NCBI RefSeq assembly: GCF_003646465.1
Contig: NZ_QZEX01000007.1
Location: 65,945 to 129,944 of the forward strand
Origin: Chachezhania antarctica
Lineage (GTDB): Bacteria > Pseudomonadota > Alphaproteobacteria > Rhodobacterales > Rhodobacteraceae
Direction of reading: 5' to 3'
Length of the DNA: 64,000 nt
In this document: positions 54,320-62,750 of the stretch, piece after piece
Layout: each line of letters begins with the position of its first letter
Position numbering within the stretch: position 1 is the first letter of the stretch
The notes under the pieces: generated by a model
The model's database searches: none
What the model was told of the DNA's origin: nothing
The model's input: the letters and a program-made list of their open reading frames with translations, nothing else
Program-made: the position numbers and the translations under genes

Positions 54320-54478
54320 AAGATTTCCCGTTTCTGCCTGCGTTCTCGCGCCGGCGCCTTGCCCGCATCCTGTCCCAACCGATGCTTCAGGACCGCCTGA
54401 TCCTGATCCGCCTGACCGGTCGCCTCAGCCTGTCACGCCAGCAAGGCCCCGTATCCCACGCGAGACACGCACAGCCTG

Positions 54479-54516
54479 CCGCCGCCATCCTGCCCGGGAT
54501 GTGCGGCGGTTTTTTT
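54479..54516 (+). terminator. Strong intrinsic terminator
   Basis: CCGCCGC plus CATCC pair with GGATG and GCGGCGG (one bulge) around a small loop, followed by TTTTTTT at 54510-54516. It lies 160 bases after the 40-aa gene, so the transcript may carry a long 3' end or a separate small RNA. Confidence 0.85.
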
Positions 54517-54534
54517 GTCTGGAGTGCGGAGAAA

Positions 54535-54996
54535 TCAGTCCGGGGCGCAGGCGCGGTTGCCGTCCGCGTCGGCCATCGCCTCTGCCGTCGCTTCCAGCGC
54601 CAGCAGGATCGAGGCATGGCGATTGCGGTATTCGCGCGCGGGCAACAGGACGCCCAGGCCATTGAACGGGGCTTCGGGCGCAGGGCCTTCGGATTTCAGC
54701 ATGTCGCGCAGCTGGTCGCGGGCGGTCTCGATCTCGTCCCGCGTGCGCCCGACGGCGACGCTGCCCACCACGGATGCCGCCGCCTGTCCCAGCGCGCAGG
54801 CCTTCACGTCCTGCGCGTAATCGGCGATCCTGCCGTCTTCCAGCTTCAGATCCACCGTCACGGTCGATCCGCAGAGCGGCGAACGGCGCTTGACGCTGAC
54901 ATCCGGGTCCTCGAGCCGCCCCAGCCGCGGGATATCCGCCGCAAGCGCAAGGATGCGCGAGGAGTAGAGCTTGATCAGGTCGTTTTCGCCGGACAT
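54535..54996 (-). CDS. Iron-sulfur cluster assembly scaffold, SufU/NifU-like
   Basis: A 153-aa NifU N-terminal-type protein. The three conserved cysteines of the scaffold fold are seen at SPLCGSTVTV, VKACALGQAAASVV and the C-terminal RACAPD; the Ala-Cys-Ala-Leu-Gly-Gln-Ala-Ala core is typical. It likely binds a transient cluster or zinc and receives sulfur from a SufS-type enzyme, none of which is nearby. ATG 54996 has AAGGGA upstream. It is divergent from hisI. Confidence 0.85.
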   Translation of the reverse strand: MSGENDLIKLYSSRILALAADIPRLGRLEDPDVSVKRRSPLCGSTVTVDLKLEDGRIADYAQDVKACALGQAAASVVGSVAVGRTRDEIETARDQLRDMLKSEGPAPEAPFNGLGVLLPAREYRNRHASILLALEATAEAMADADGNRACAPD

Positions 54997-55065
54997 CTGG
55001 CTTTCCCTTGCAGTGCGTATCCTACATAAGGCGCGCATCGGCGGTTGCAAAAGGTTTTCACGGTC

Positions 55066-55425
55066 ATGGCATTCGATCCCGCCACACTGAAGTTCAACGA
55101 TCAGGGTCTTGTCCCGGCGATTGCCCAGGATCACGGCACGGGCGATGTGCTGATGATGGCGTGGATGAACGCCGAGAGCGTGGCGCAGACGCTGGCGACG
55201 GGCAACGTCACCTACTGGAGCCGCTCGCGTTCATCGTTCTGGGTGAAGGGCGAAAGCTCGGGCCATGTTCAGAAGCTGGTGGAGATTCGGGTGGATTGCG
55301 ACCGGGATTGCTTGCTGCTGCTGGTCGATCAGGTCGGGCCGGCCTGCCACACGAACCGGCAGAGCTGTTTCTACACCGCGGTGCGGGACGGCGAAGAGGT
55401 CGAGATCATGGAGCCTGTGGACTGA
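55066..55425 (+). CDS. hisI: Phosphoribosyl-AMP cyclohydrolase HisI
   Basis: Third step of histidine synthesis: opens the purine ring of phosphoribosyl-AMP. The 119-aa product has [37 protein letters not shown] and the metal-binding [28 protein letters not shown] region with four cysteines. It is the single-domain form without HisE. ATG 55066 is preferred over the TTG at 55045. Repeat copy D follows. Confidence 0.96.
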   Translation: MAFDPATLKFNDQGLVPAIAQDHGTGDVLMMAWMNAESVAQTLATGNVTYWSRSRSSFWVKGESSGHVQKLVEIRVDCDRDCLLLLVDQVGPACHTNRQSCFYTAVRDGEEVEIMEPVD

Positions 55426-55454
55426 CGTCCGGCGCATGAATGGCCCTGCGGGCC

Positions 55455-55496
55455 ATGCCTTCGGCGAGAGTATTTTCGGAAAGAAGAAGCAGGGGA
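55455..55496 (+). repeat. Dispersed GAGTATTTT element, copy D
   Basis: GCCTTCGGCGAGAGTATTTT then CGGAAAGAAGAAGCAGGGGA. It sits 30 bases after hisI, between convergent hisI and gluQ. It lacks the GC-rich head of copies B and C but shares the tail of copy B. Confidence 0.65.
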
Positions 55497-55503
55497 CGGT
55501 CTG

Positions 55504-56349
55504 TCATAGGCCGACCAGCTTGCGGATATCGGCCGGGCTCAGGCCGTCTTCGCGGTAGCGGGCGATGGCGCGGGCGTCGTCGCGTTTCGCCAGCCTTTTG
55601 CCGGCGTCGTCGCGGATCAGGCGGTGGTGGTGATAGGTCGGAGTCGGCAGACCCAGCAAGTGTTGCAGCAGGACGTGGATGCGCGTGGCGTCGAACAGGT
55701 CCTCTCCGCGGATCACGTGGGTGATGGCTTGCGCGGCGTCGTCGACCGTTACGGCGAGGTGGTAGGAGCCGGCCATCTGGCGGCGTTCCAGGATCACATC
55801 GCCGATGGTGGTTTGCAGATCGTCCGCGTTCAGCGCGTGGGTGCCGGCGAAGGCGGCGCCGGTTTCCGTGAATGTGAGCGCCGGCAGCGCTTCGGTGGCG
55901 CGGGCGATGTTCAGGCGGATGACATCTTCCGGTTGGCGGTCGGCCATGGGGCGATTGCGGCAGGTGCCGGGGTAGATGCGGCCGTCGGGGCCGAATTGCG
56001 GCACGCCTTCCTGCGGGGCGCCTGCGGCGGCGTCGATGTCGGCGCGGTTGCAGCGGCAGGGGTAGAGGAGTCCACGTGCTTCGAACTGCGCCAGCGCTTG
56101 CGCGTAGGCCGCGCCGCGATCCGATTGGCGCATGGCGGGCTCAGGCCAGGTGAGGCCCAGCCAGTGGAGGTCGTCCGCGATCTGCGCCTCCCAATGCGGG
56201 CGGGCGCGGGATTGGTCGAGGTCTTCGATCCGGAGGTGGAAGATACCCCCCGCCGCGTGCGCCATGTCATGGGCCAGGAGTGCCGAATAGGCGTGGCCCA
56301 GGTGCAGCGGCCCGGTGGGCGAGGGGGCGAAGCGGGTCGTGAAAGTCAC
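55504..56349 (-). CDS. gluQ: Glutamyl-Q tRNA(Asp) synthetase
   Basis: Attaches glutamate to queuosine-34 of tRNA-Asp. The 281-aa product is a truncated GluRS catalytic core without an anticodon-binding domain. It has the HIGH motif as RFAPSPTGPLHLGHAYSALL, the zinc ligands in YPCRCNRADI and YPGTCRNRP, and KRLAKRDDARAI for KMSKS. GTG 56349 overlaps the stop of the preceding methyltransferase, so translation is coupled. Confidence 0.94.
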   Translation of the reverse strand: MTFTTRFAPSPTGPLHLGHAYSALLAHDMAHAAGGIFHLRIEDLDQSRARPHWEAQIADDLHWLGLTWPEPAMRQSDRGAAYAQALAQFEARGLLYPCRCNRADIDAAAGAPQEGVPQFGPDGRIYPGTCRNRPMADRQPEDVIRLNIARATEALPALTFTETGAAFAGTHALNADDLQTTIGDVILERRQMAGSYHLAVTVDDAAQAITHVIRGEDLFDATRIHVLLQHLLGLPTPTYHHHRLIRDDAGKRLAKRDDARAIARYREDGLSPADIRKLVGL

Positions 56350-56960
56350 ATGCGTTCGAGCACGTAGACGCGGGATTTCAGGCCGCGCGCGGGCAGGTGA
56401 TCGCCGTGGGCTTCGAACAGCAGCCCCGCATCGCCGGCGTCGAGCCGGGCTTTCACGCGCGCCTCGTAAGCGGGATCTTCCAGCGTGTGATCGTTGAAGG
56501 AGAAGACGAGGCGGCCGCCGGGGGCCAGAGCCTCCAGCAGCGCGTCGAAGACCGACAGGGGGGCCGCGCCCGCACCGATCACGCCCACGGCCGCGATGGC
56601 CGCGTAATCGCCGGGCTTGACGGGCAGGGGCGCGTCGGCCTCGATCCGGGTCAGGGTGCGATAGATGTCCTTGGCCTGCGCCTGGGCCAGCATCTCGTCC
56701 GACAGGTCCATGCCGTCGAGCGTGATGAAGCCCTGTTCGACGAAGGCCATGCCCGACAGGCCAGTGCCGCAGCCGAAATCTAGGATCGGCGCGCCGAGAT
56801 CTGTCATGTGGGCGGCCAGCGCCTGCGCGCAGCGGACGGGTGTTGCGTAGCCGTTGCCGCCGACTTCGCTGTCATAGCCCGTGGCCCACTCGTCATAGAG
56901 CGTGCGGGTTTCTTCGGGCGTGCGGGCCTCGTAGACTTTTTCGAGATAGAGATCGGTCAT
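56346..56960 (-). CDS. Class I SAM-dependent methyltransferase
   Basis: A 204-aa methyltransferase. Motif I is ILDFGCGTGLSGMAFVEQG, motif II IDGMDLSDEM-like (LDGMDLSDEMLAQAQ), and the post-motif APGGRLVFSFNDHTLED. An N-terminal YDEWATGYDSEVGGNGY resembles small-molecule methyltransferases of the Williams-Beuren type. The substrate is unknown. Coupled to gluQ. Confidence 0.86.
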   Translation of the reverse strand: MTDLYLEKVYEARTPEETRTLYDEWATGYDSEVGGNGYATPVRCAQALAAHMTDLGAPILDFGCGTGLSGMAFVEQGFITLDGMDLSDEMLAQAQAKDIYRTLTRIEADAPLPVKPGDYAAIAAVGVIGAGAAPLSVFDALLEALAPGGRLVFSFNDHTLEDPAYEARVKARLDAGDAGLLFEAHGDHLPARGLKSRVYVLERM

Positions 56961-57008
56961 TCGTGTCTGCCTTTCGCGTTCGTGTCGGCGCGCATTTTAG
57001 GCAGGGTC

Positions 57009-58364
57009 TCAGGCAGCGTCCACCGCTTGCGGGGCCAGCCATGCGCTCCAGTCCGCCTTGGCGCGGTCGGTATAGGCCTGGTAACGGTCTCGGCGCCCGC
57101 GGCGGCCGCCCTTCAGGCCCTCGACCGGCGGAAACAGGCCGAAATTCACGTTCATCGGCTGGAAGGTCTTCGCCTCGGCCCCGCCGGTGATGTGGGTGAC
57201 AAGCGCGCCGGTGGCCGTGGTGGGTGGCGGTGCGTCTGCGGTATGGCCCAGGATTTCGGCCGCGGCCAGACGACCCGCCAGCAGCCCCATCGCGGCGCTT
57301 TCGACATAGCCTTCGACGCCGGTGATCTGGCCTGCGAAGCGGATATTGGGGCGCGAACGCAGGCGCATCTGTGCGTCCAGCAGCGTGGGCGAATTCAGGA
57401 ACGTGTTGCGGTGAATGCCGCCAAGGCGCGCGAACTGAGCGTTTTCAAGGCCCGGGATCGTGCGGAACACCTCTGTCTGCGCGCCGTATTTCATCTTCGT
57501 CTGGAAGCCCACGATATTGTAGAGCGTTCCCAGAGCGTTATCGCGGCGGAGCTGGACGATGGCATGGGCCTTCACGTCCGGCTGGTGCGGGTTCGTGAGG
57601 CCCACGGGCTTCATGGGCCCATGCCGCAGGGTTTCGCGGCCGCGTTCGGCCATGACTTCGATGGGCAGGCAGCCGTCGAAATAGCCGGCGGTTTCGCCTT
57701 CGTGGAACTCCGTCTTGTCGGCGCCCAGCAGCGCGTCGATGAAGGCGTCGTACTGCGCCTTGTCCATCGGGCAGTTGAGGTAGGCGGTGCGCTCTTCCTC
57801 CGTCTCGCCCTTGTCGTAGCGCGATTGCATCCACGCTTTCGACATGTCGATCGAATCGAAATAGACGATGGGGGCGATGGCGTCGAAGAAGGCCAGCGCC
57901 TCGGACCCGGTTTCCCGCGCGATGGCTGCACCCAGGGCGGTGGAGGTCAGCGGGCCGGTGGCGAAGATCCAGTGGCCGTCGGCGGGAAGCTCCGTCACCT
58001 CCTCGCGTGAGAGCGAGATCAAGGGGTGGGACAGCAGTTTCTTGGTCACGTATTCGGCGAAGGGATCACGGTCGACGGCCAGCGCTCCGCCTGCGGGCAG
58101 GCGGTTGGCGTCGGCGGCTTCCATCACAACGCCGCCGGCGGCCCGCATCTCCCAATGAAGCAGACCCACGGCGTTCTGTTCGTCGTCATCCGACCGGAAG
58201 GAGTTCGAGCACACCATTTCGGCCAGATGTTCCGTCTTGTGCGCGAAGGTGGCGACGAGCGGGCGCATTTCGTGGATGACCACGGGAATGCCCTGTTTGG
58301 CTGCGGCCCAGGCGGCCTCGGACCCGGCCATGCCGCCGCCGACGATGTGAAGCGTATCTGTCAT
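57009..58364 (-). CDS. trmFO: tRNA (uracil-5-)-methyltransferase TrmFO
   Basis: Folate- and FAD-dependent enzyme that makes m5U54 in the tRNA T-loop. The 451-aa product starts with the FAD motif [20 protein letters not shown], continues with [32 protein letters not shown] and [15 protein letters not shown], and has the C-terminal [14 protein letters not shown]. These are all TrmFO rather than GidA features. ATG 58364 is chosen. Confidence 0.96.
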   Translation of the reverse strand: MTDTLHIVGGGMAGSEAAWAAAKQGIPVVIHEMRPLVATFAHKTEHLAEMVCSNSFRSDDDEQNAVGLLHWEMRAAGGVVMEAADANRLPAGGALAVDRDPFAEYVTKKLLSHPLISLSREEVTELPADGHWIFATGPLTSTALGAAIARETGSEALAFFDAIAPIVYFDSIDMSKAWMQSRYDKGETEEERTAYLNCPMDKAQYDAFIDALLGADKTEFHEGETAGYFDGCLPIEVMAERGRETLRHGPMKPVGLTNPHQPDVKAHAIVQLRRDNALGTLYNIVGFQTKMKYGAQTEVFRTIPGLENAQFARLGGIHRNTFLNSPTLLDAQMRLRSRPNIRFAGQITGVEGYVESAAMGLLAGRLAAAEILGHTADAPPPTTATGALVTHITGGAEAKTFQPMNVNFGLFPPVEGLKGGRRGRRDRYQAYTDRAKADWSAWLAPQAVDAA

Positions 58365-58404
58365 GGGCGGCATGTAGGGCAGGGCGCGCGTTGGCGCAAT
58401 GGTT

Positions 58405-59190
58405 TCACTGGTCCCACGCGGGGGGGCGTTTTTCCAGGAAGGCGGAAATCCCTTCGGCGGTGTCGCGGTCGATCATGTTTTCGACCATCACGGCACCGGT
58501 ATAGGCGTAGGCCTCGTCCAGCGGAAGCTCGAGCTGCTTGTAGAAGGCTTCCTTCCCGATGCGGACCGCGCTGCCCAGCTTGGAGGCCAGCGTTTCGGCC
58601 AGATCAGAGGTGGCGGTTTCAAGATTCTCGGGGGCTACCACGCGGTTGATCAGACCCAGCTCCTCGGCCCTTGCGGCGTCGATGAACTCGCCCGTCGTCA
58701 GCATTTCGAACGCCTTCTTGCGGGGGATGTTGCGGGAGAGGGCGACCATGGGCGTGGAACAGAAAAGGCCGATATTGACGCCGTTCACGCCGAAACGTGT
58801 GCCTTCGGCCGCGACCGCCAGATCGCACGAGGCGACAAGCTGGCAGCCGGCCGCGGTGGCGATCCCGTGGACGCGGGCGATGACGGGCTGGGGTAGGTCG
58901 CGGATTGCGGTCATCACTTGGCCGCAGCGGGTGAAGAGATCAGCGAAATAGGCCTTGCCGCCGTCTTCGGCCTGCCGGCCTTGGGTCATCTGCTTCAGGT
59001 CGTGGCCCGCGCAGAACGCCTTGCCTTCTCCTGACAGGATCACGACTCGGATGGTCGTGTCGTCCTTCAGCGCGGCGAAAGCATCGGCGAGATCCGCCAG
59101 CATCTCGTCCGACAGGGCGTTCAGCCGCTCGGGCGCGTTCATGTGCAGATGCGCGATTGCGCCGGTGTCGTGACGTTCCAGAATTGCCAT
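58405..59190 (-). CDS. Enoyl-CoA hydratase/isomerase family protein
   Basis: A 261-aa crotonase-fold protein similar to ECHDC3. The oxyanion residues are in [11 protein letters not shown] and [20 protein letters not shown]. The second acidic catalytic residue of ordinary enoyl-CoA hydratases is replaced in the [15 protein letters not shown] segment, so classical hydratase activity is doubtful. Divergent from the PaaI thioesterase gene, with which it may share promoters. Confidence 0.88.
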   Translation of the reverse strand: MAILERHDTGAIAHLHMNAPERLNALSDEMLADLADAFAALKDDTTIRVVILSGEGKAFCAGHDLKQMTQGRQAEDGGKAYFADLFTRCGQVMTAIRDLPQPVIARVHGIATAAGCQLVASCDLAVAAEGTRFGVNGVNIGLFCSTPMVALSRNIPRKKAFEMLTTGEFIDAARAEELGLINRVVAPENLETATSDLAETLASKLGSAVRIGKEAFYKQLELPLDEAYAYTGAVMVENMIDRDTAEGISAFLEKRPPAWDQ

Positions 59191-59248
59191 CTTGCGTCCT
59201 CCCTTGGGCCGGGGACAATTCTAGGCCGAAGATGAGGCGAGGGAAAGA

Positions 59249-59671
59249 ATGGTGCTGGCACTGAACCGCGACGAATTGCAGACCTTCCTTGTGGAGGTGT
59301 TTCCGGAGGTCATGGACCTGTACCGTGTCGAGGCGTTGACCGAGGACACGGTCCAAATGCGGTTCAAGGTGGGCGCGGGCAATTTGCGCCCGGGCGGCAC
59401 CGTATCGGGGCCGGCCATGTTCGCGCTGGCGGATGTCACGGTCTACGCGATGGTTCTGGCCAAGATCGGGCGCGAGGCGCTGACGGTGACCACCAACGCG
59501 ACCATCGATTTCATGCGCAAGCCCGAAGGCGGGCGCGACCTGATCGCCGACTGCCGTTTGTTGAAGCTGGGCCGGGCGCTGGCGGTCTGCGATGTGCTGA
59601 TCCGGTCGGACGGGTCCGAGGGAATCGTCGCGCGGTCGTCGATGACCTATTCCATCCCGCCGCGGCGCTGA
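59249..59671 (+). CDS. PaaI family thioesterase
   Basis: A 140-aa hotdog-fold protein with the PaaI-type motif NLRPGGTVSGPAMFALADVT near residue 47, where the catalytic Asp is usually in the ALAD stretch. It probably hydrolyses an acyl- or aryl-CoA. Divergent from the enoyl-CoA hydratase-like gene (59 bases between starts), a sensible pairing for CoA-ester metabolism. Confidence 0.88.
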   Translation: MVLALNRDELQTFLVEVFPEVMDLYRVEALTEDTVQMRFKVGAGNLRPGGTVSGPAMFALADVTVYAMVLAKIGREALTVTTNATIDFMRKPEGGRDLIADCRLLKLGRALAVCDVLIRSDGSEGIVARSSMTYSIPPRR

Positions 59672-59694
59672 ATCCGGCGCGGCTGTCAAAAGGC

Positions 59695-59739
59695 CGGGAC
59701 TGCGTCCCGACACGATGTCTGGCCGGGACGCGGTCCCGG
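59695..59739. repeat. Two adjacent GC hairpins between convergent genes
   Basis: CGGGAC-TGC-GTCCCG (59695-59709) and CCGGGAC-GCG-GTCCCGG (59723-59739) are near copies of one hairpin, 14 bases apart. They follow the thioesterase stop. Confidence 0.6.
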
Positions 59740-59766
59740 CGTGCGGAAGCTGCCGATCGGTCTGAC

Positions 59767-59793
59767 AAAAAAAGGCCGGGGCGAACCCCGGCC
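59767..59793 (-). terminator. Intrinsic terminator of the DUF1127 gene
   Basis: On the minus strand GGCCGGGG-TTCG-CCCCGGCC is followed by TTTTTTT (the A run 59767-59773 on the plus strand). It lies 30 bases after the DUF1127 stop. Confidence 0.88.
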
Positions 59794-59822
59794 AGGAGAG
59801 GTAGTCCTCTCGGGGAGTGGTG

Positions 59823-60050
59823 TCAGACCTGCCAGAAGGGGCGGCGTGCCTCGGTGCGTGCCTGGCGGTAGGTCAGCCCGATATCTTCCAGCATGCGGTC
59901 ATCGAGACGCGACAGCGCATTGCGGCTGCGTTTGCGATAATGCCATTCGGTAATCACTGTTGCGATCTTGACTGCCAGCACAGCGGCAAGCGGCAGCGAA
60001 GGCGCCGCGGCAAGGGGGGTCAGGTCATGTGCAGTCAAAACGCGTGTCAT
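59823..60050 (-). CDS. DUF1127 (YjiS-like) small protein
   Basis: A 75-aa protein with the C-terminal DUF1127 motif RSRNALSRLDDRMLEDIGLT, preceded by a hydrophobic stretch (SLPLAAVLAVKIATVI). Family members are Arg-rich; some bind RNA and affect phosphate or carbon metabolism. ATG 60050 has AAAGGA upstream. Its promoter overlaps that of the divergent MocR gene, so MocR is its likely regulator. Confidence 0.85.
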   Translation of the reverse strand: MTRVLTAHDLTPLAAAPSLPLAAVLAVKIATVITEWHYRKRSRNALSRLDDRMLEDIGLTYRQARTEARRPFWQV

Positions 60051-60065
60051 CGTATCGTCCTTTCG

Positions 60066-60101
60066 ATTGTATTGACACAAAGTGATCGTACCAAGTACAA
60101 T
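60066..60101. promoter_or_regulatory. Overlapping divergent promoters of mocR and the DUF1127 gene
   Basis: On the plus strand TTGACA (60072-60077), 18 bases and TACAAT (60096-60101) give a near-consensus sigma70 promoter for mocR. On the minus strand TTGGTA (60094-60089), 17 bases and TACAAT (60071-60066) give one for the DUF1127 gene. The two occupy the same 36 bases, so polymerase can probably use only one at a time. Confidence 0.7.
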
Positions 60102-60139
60102 GATTGATACACTCTGAAATGTACCGAGAAAAGCGAAAG

Positions 60140-60156
60140 ATTGTAATGGATACAAT
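60140..60156 (+). promoter_or_regulatory. Palindrome over the mocR start codon
   Basis: ATTGTA-ATGGA-TACAAT is a perfect 6-bp inverted repeat whose spacer holds the ATG (60146-60148). The same ATTGTA and TACAAT words occur as the -10 boxes at 60066 and 60096. It may be a MocR self-binding site. Confidence 0.5.
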
Positions 60157-61567
60157 TTGGGCCACGCCGCTGCCGGATGCCAAGGGACCGAAATACACGC
60201 TTGTTGCCGAAACGATCCGGCGGGCGGTGAGTGATGGGCAGCTGGAACACGGCGCGAAGCTGCCCCCGGTGCGGGACCTGGCCTTTCGGTTGCAGATCAC
60301 GCCCGGCACGGTGGCGCGGGCCTATTCGATGCTGACGGACGAAGGCCTGCTGGTGGGCGAGGTCGGGCGCGGGACCTTCGTGGCCGAACCGCGCGCCGTC
60401 GCGTTGGACGAAGACAACGAATGCCTGCTGGAGATCGACGTGATCGCCCACGGGTCGGAGCATCGGAACGCGGGCGACGTCAACCTGTTCTCGCCGCATC
60501 TGCCGGCGGTGGGGCAGACGACGCTGATCCGGAAGCTGCTGGCCGATATCGCCAAGGATCCGCCGTCGGGCCTGATGCACTATCCCAGCCGCCAGTCGTC
60601 ACGCCCCGCACGGCAGGCCGTTGTCAGCTGGATGGAAGGCGCGCCCATCGGGCCGTTCGGGGCCGAGGACGTCGTGCTGACCAATGGCGGGCAGAACGCG
60701 ATATCCCTGATCCTGCAGGCCGTGTTGAAGGGGCGGCGGCCTGCCGTGCTGGTCGAGGAGCTGTCCTATCCCGGGTTCCGGCGTGCCGCCGAGCTGCTGC
60801 GCGCCGACGTGGTGCCGGTGGCGATGGATGCCGACGGGATCGACCCCGCCGCGCTGGAGGCCGCGATCCGCAGTTGCGACGCGCAGGTGCTGTGTACCTC
60901 GCCCGAAGTGCACAACCCGACGCTCCTGCGCACACCGCTGGCCCGCCGCCGACAGATCGCCGAGATCTGCCGCCGTCATGACGTGCAGATCATCGAGGAC
61001 GAGGTCTATCGTACCACCCGCGCCGAAGTGCCGACCTACCGGATGCTGGCGCCGGAGCGAGCGTGGTATGTCTCGTCGATCTCAAAACTGATCACGCCGT
61101 CGCTGCGGGTGGGATTTGCCGTGGCGCCCGAAGGCTCCGTCGCCGCCGTGCGCCGGGCCAGCGAACACGGCTTCTTCGGCGTCGCCACCCCGATTGCCGA
61201 CCTGACGGCCATGCTGCTAGGCCACCCCCGCATCGGCGATCTGCGCGATCAGGTCTGCGAACGGATCGGGGCCTACGTGCAATGCGCCGTCAACGTGCTG
61301 GGCATGTACGATCTGCACTGGCGCGAGGACGTGCCGTTCCTGTGGCTGGTCCTTCCGCTGGGCTGGCGCGCGGGCGCCTTCTGCCGTGCCGCGGAAACCC
61401 AGGGCGTGCAGATCCGCTCGGCCGAGGACTTCGCGACCCGCAACACCAACACCCCCCACGCCGTGCGCATGGCCATCAACGCAGGCGTCCCGCTGCCCAC
61501 CTTCGAGGCCGCCTTGACACGCCTCCGCCGCCTTCTGGACGAGCCGCCAGAGCAGCTGGAGGTTTAA
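60146..61567 (+). CDS. MocR-type (GntR plus aminotransferase-fold) regulator
   Basis: A 473-aa transcription regulator. Residues about 15-80 form the GntR winged helix (LVAETIRRAVSDGQLEHGAK, PPVRDLAFRLQITPGTVARA). The rest is a fold type I aminotransferase domain with PLP Lys314 in SSISKLITPSLRVGF and the DEVYRTTRAE segment. It binds PLP-derived ligands rather than acting as an enzyme, as far as the family is known. ATG 60146 is used; an upstream ATG near 60119 is out of keeping with family length. Its divergent partner is the DUF1127 gene. Confidence 0.9.
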   Translation: MDTIWATPLPDAKGPKYTLVAETIRRAVSDGQLEHGAKLPPVRDLAFRLQITPGTVARAYSMLTDEGLLVGEVGRGTFVAEPRAVALDEDNECLLEIDVIAHGSEHRNAGDVNLFSPHLPAVGQTTLIRKLLADIAKDPPSGLMHYPSRQSSRPARQAVVSWMEGAPIGPFGAEDVVLTNGGQNAISLILQAVLKGRRPAVLVEELSYPGFRRAAELLRADVVPVAMDADGIDPAALEAAIRSCDAQVLCTSPEVHNPTLLRTPLARRRQIAEICRRHDVQIIEDEVYRTTRAEVPTYRMLAPERAWYVSSISKLITPSLRVGFAVAPEGSVAAVRRASEHGFFGVATPIADLTAMLLGHPRIGDLRDQVCERIGAYVQCAVNVLGMYDLHWREDVPFLWLVLPLGWRAGAFCRAAETQGVQIRSAEDFATRNTNTPHAVRMAINAGVPLPTFEAALTRLRRLLDEPPEQLEV

Positions 61568-61573
61568 AACATG

Positions 61574-61589
61574 TGGTATTATGATACCA
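61574..61589. promoter_or_regulatory. AT-rich palindrome after mocR
   Basis: TGGTAT-TATG-ATACCA (61574-61589) followed by TATTTT lies just after the mocR stop and before rplM. It could be a weak terminator or an operator for the ribosomal protein operon. Confidence 0.35.
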
Positions 61590-61732
61590 TATTTTCAAGC
61601 CATTGATTTCGTAAGGTTATTTCAGGCATAGCGGTCTTGACTGTCATGCCCACAGCCCGTAAATCCCGCAAATCCGAATTCAGGCCGGCCCCATCGGTGC
61701 CGGTCTTTCCATCAGAACCAGGACCGACTGCA

Positions 61733-62191
61733 ATGAAAACCTTTTCTGCAACGCCTGCAGATATCGACAAGAAATGGATCCTGATCGACGCGGAAGGCGT
61801 CGTTCTGGGCCGTCTTGCCTCGATCGTCGCGATGCGTCTGCGCGGCAAGCACAAACCGTCGTTCACGCCGCACATGGACATGGGTGACAACGTCATCGTC
61901 ATCAATGCCGACAAGATCCAGATGACCGGCAAGAAGCGCGACGAGCACTTCTACTGGCACACGGGCTATCCCGGCGGGATCAAGAGCCGCACCAAGCAGC
62001 AGATCCTTGACGGCAAGTACCCCGAGCGCGTGGTCATGCAGGCCGTCAAGCGCATGCTGCCCGGTAACAAGCTGAGCCGCACGCAGATGACCAACCTGCG
62101 CATCTACGCCGGTGGCGAGCATCCCCACGAGGCCCAGTCGCCCGAAGTGCTCGACGTCAAGGCGATGAACAAAAAGAACACCCGGAGCTGA
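61733..62191 (+). CDS. rplM: Ribosomal protein uL13
   Basis: Large-subunit protein L13. The 152-aa product starts [20 protein letters not shown] and has [37 protein letters not shown] and [22 protein letters not shown] 61733 is the family start; the open frame before it is leader. The leader has a GCCGG-type hairpin (about 61684-61703). rpsI follows after eight bases. Confidence 0.98.
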   Translation: MKTFSATPADIDKKWILIDAEGVVLGRLASIVAMRLRGKHKPSFTPHMDMGDNVIVINADKIQMTGKKRDEHFYWHTGYPGGIKSRTKQQILDGKYPERVVMQAVKRMLPGNKLSRTQMTNLRIYAGGEHPHEAQSPEVLDVKAMNKKNTRS

Positions 62192-62199
62192 CCCAGAAA

Positions 62200-62691
62200 A
62201 TGGCTGATCAGATCAATTCCCTGGAAGAACTGGCGTCCGTCGCCGGTATCGAGTCGACCCCGGTCGCCGATGAAACCATCATCTACGAAGCCAAGCGCGA
62301 CGAGCTTGGCCGTTCCTATGCCACCGGCAAGCGGAAGGACGCGATCGCTCGTGTCTGGATCAAGCCGGGTTCGGGCAAGGTGACGGTGAACGGCAAGGAA
62401 CTGAACAAGTACTTTGCCCGCCCCGTTCTGCAGATGATCCTGCGCCAGCCGTTCCAGGTTGCCGGCGTCGATGGTGAATTCGACGTGATGGCAACCGTCA
62501 AGGGCGGTGGCCTGTCGGGGCAGGCCGGTGCGGTCAAGCACGGTATCTCGAAAGCGCTGCAATACTACGACCCGGCCCTGCGCCCGGCGTTGAAAGCGGC
62601 AGGCTTCCTGACCCGCGACAGCCGCGTGGTGGAACGCAAGAAGTTCGGCCGCCGCAAGGCCCGCCGGAGCTTCCAGTTCTCGAAGCGTTAA
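62200..62691 (+). CDS. rpsI: Ribosomal protein uS9
   Basis: Small-subunit protein S9. The 163-aa product has an alphaproteobacterial N-terminal extension of about 35 aa, then [39 protein letters not shown] and the C-terminal [17 protein letters not shown] that reaches the ribosomal P site. A terminator follows at once. Confidence 0.98.
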   Translation: MADQINSLEELASVAGIESTPVADETIIYEAKRDELGRSYATGKRKDAIARVWIKPGSGKVTVNGKELNKYFARPVLQMILRQPFQVAGVDGEFDVMATVKGGGLSGQAGAVKHGISKALQYYDPALRPALKAAGFLTRDSRVVERKKFGRRKARRSFQFSKR

Positions 62692-62713
62692 GCTTTGCCG
62701 GATTACGTTTTGG

Positions 62714-62740
62714 AAATGGCCCCCTTGTGGGGCCATTTTT
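62714..62740 (+). terminator. Intrinsic terminator of rplM-rpsI
   Basis: AAATGGCCCC and GGGGCCATTT form the stem around CTTGT, followed by TTT. It lies 23 bases after the rpsI stop. Confidence 0.88.
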
Positions 62741-62750
62741 GGCTGTTTGG

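Noticed and set aside
58405-59190. Idea that this enoyl-CoA hydratase is the missing methylglutaconyl-CoA hydratase (liuC)
   Set aside because: It lies 14 kb from the leucine cluster on the other strand, resembles ECHDC3 proteins and lacks a clear second catalytic Glu.
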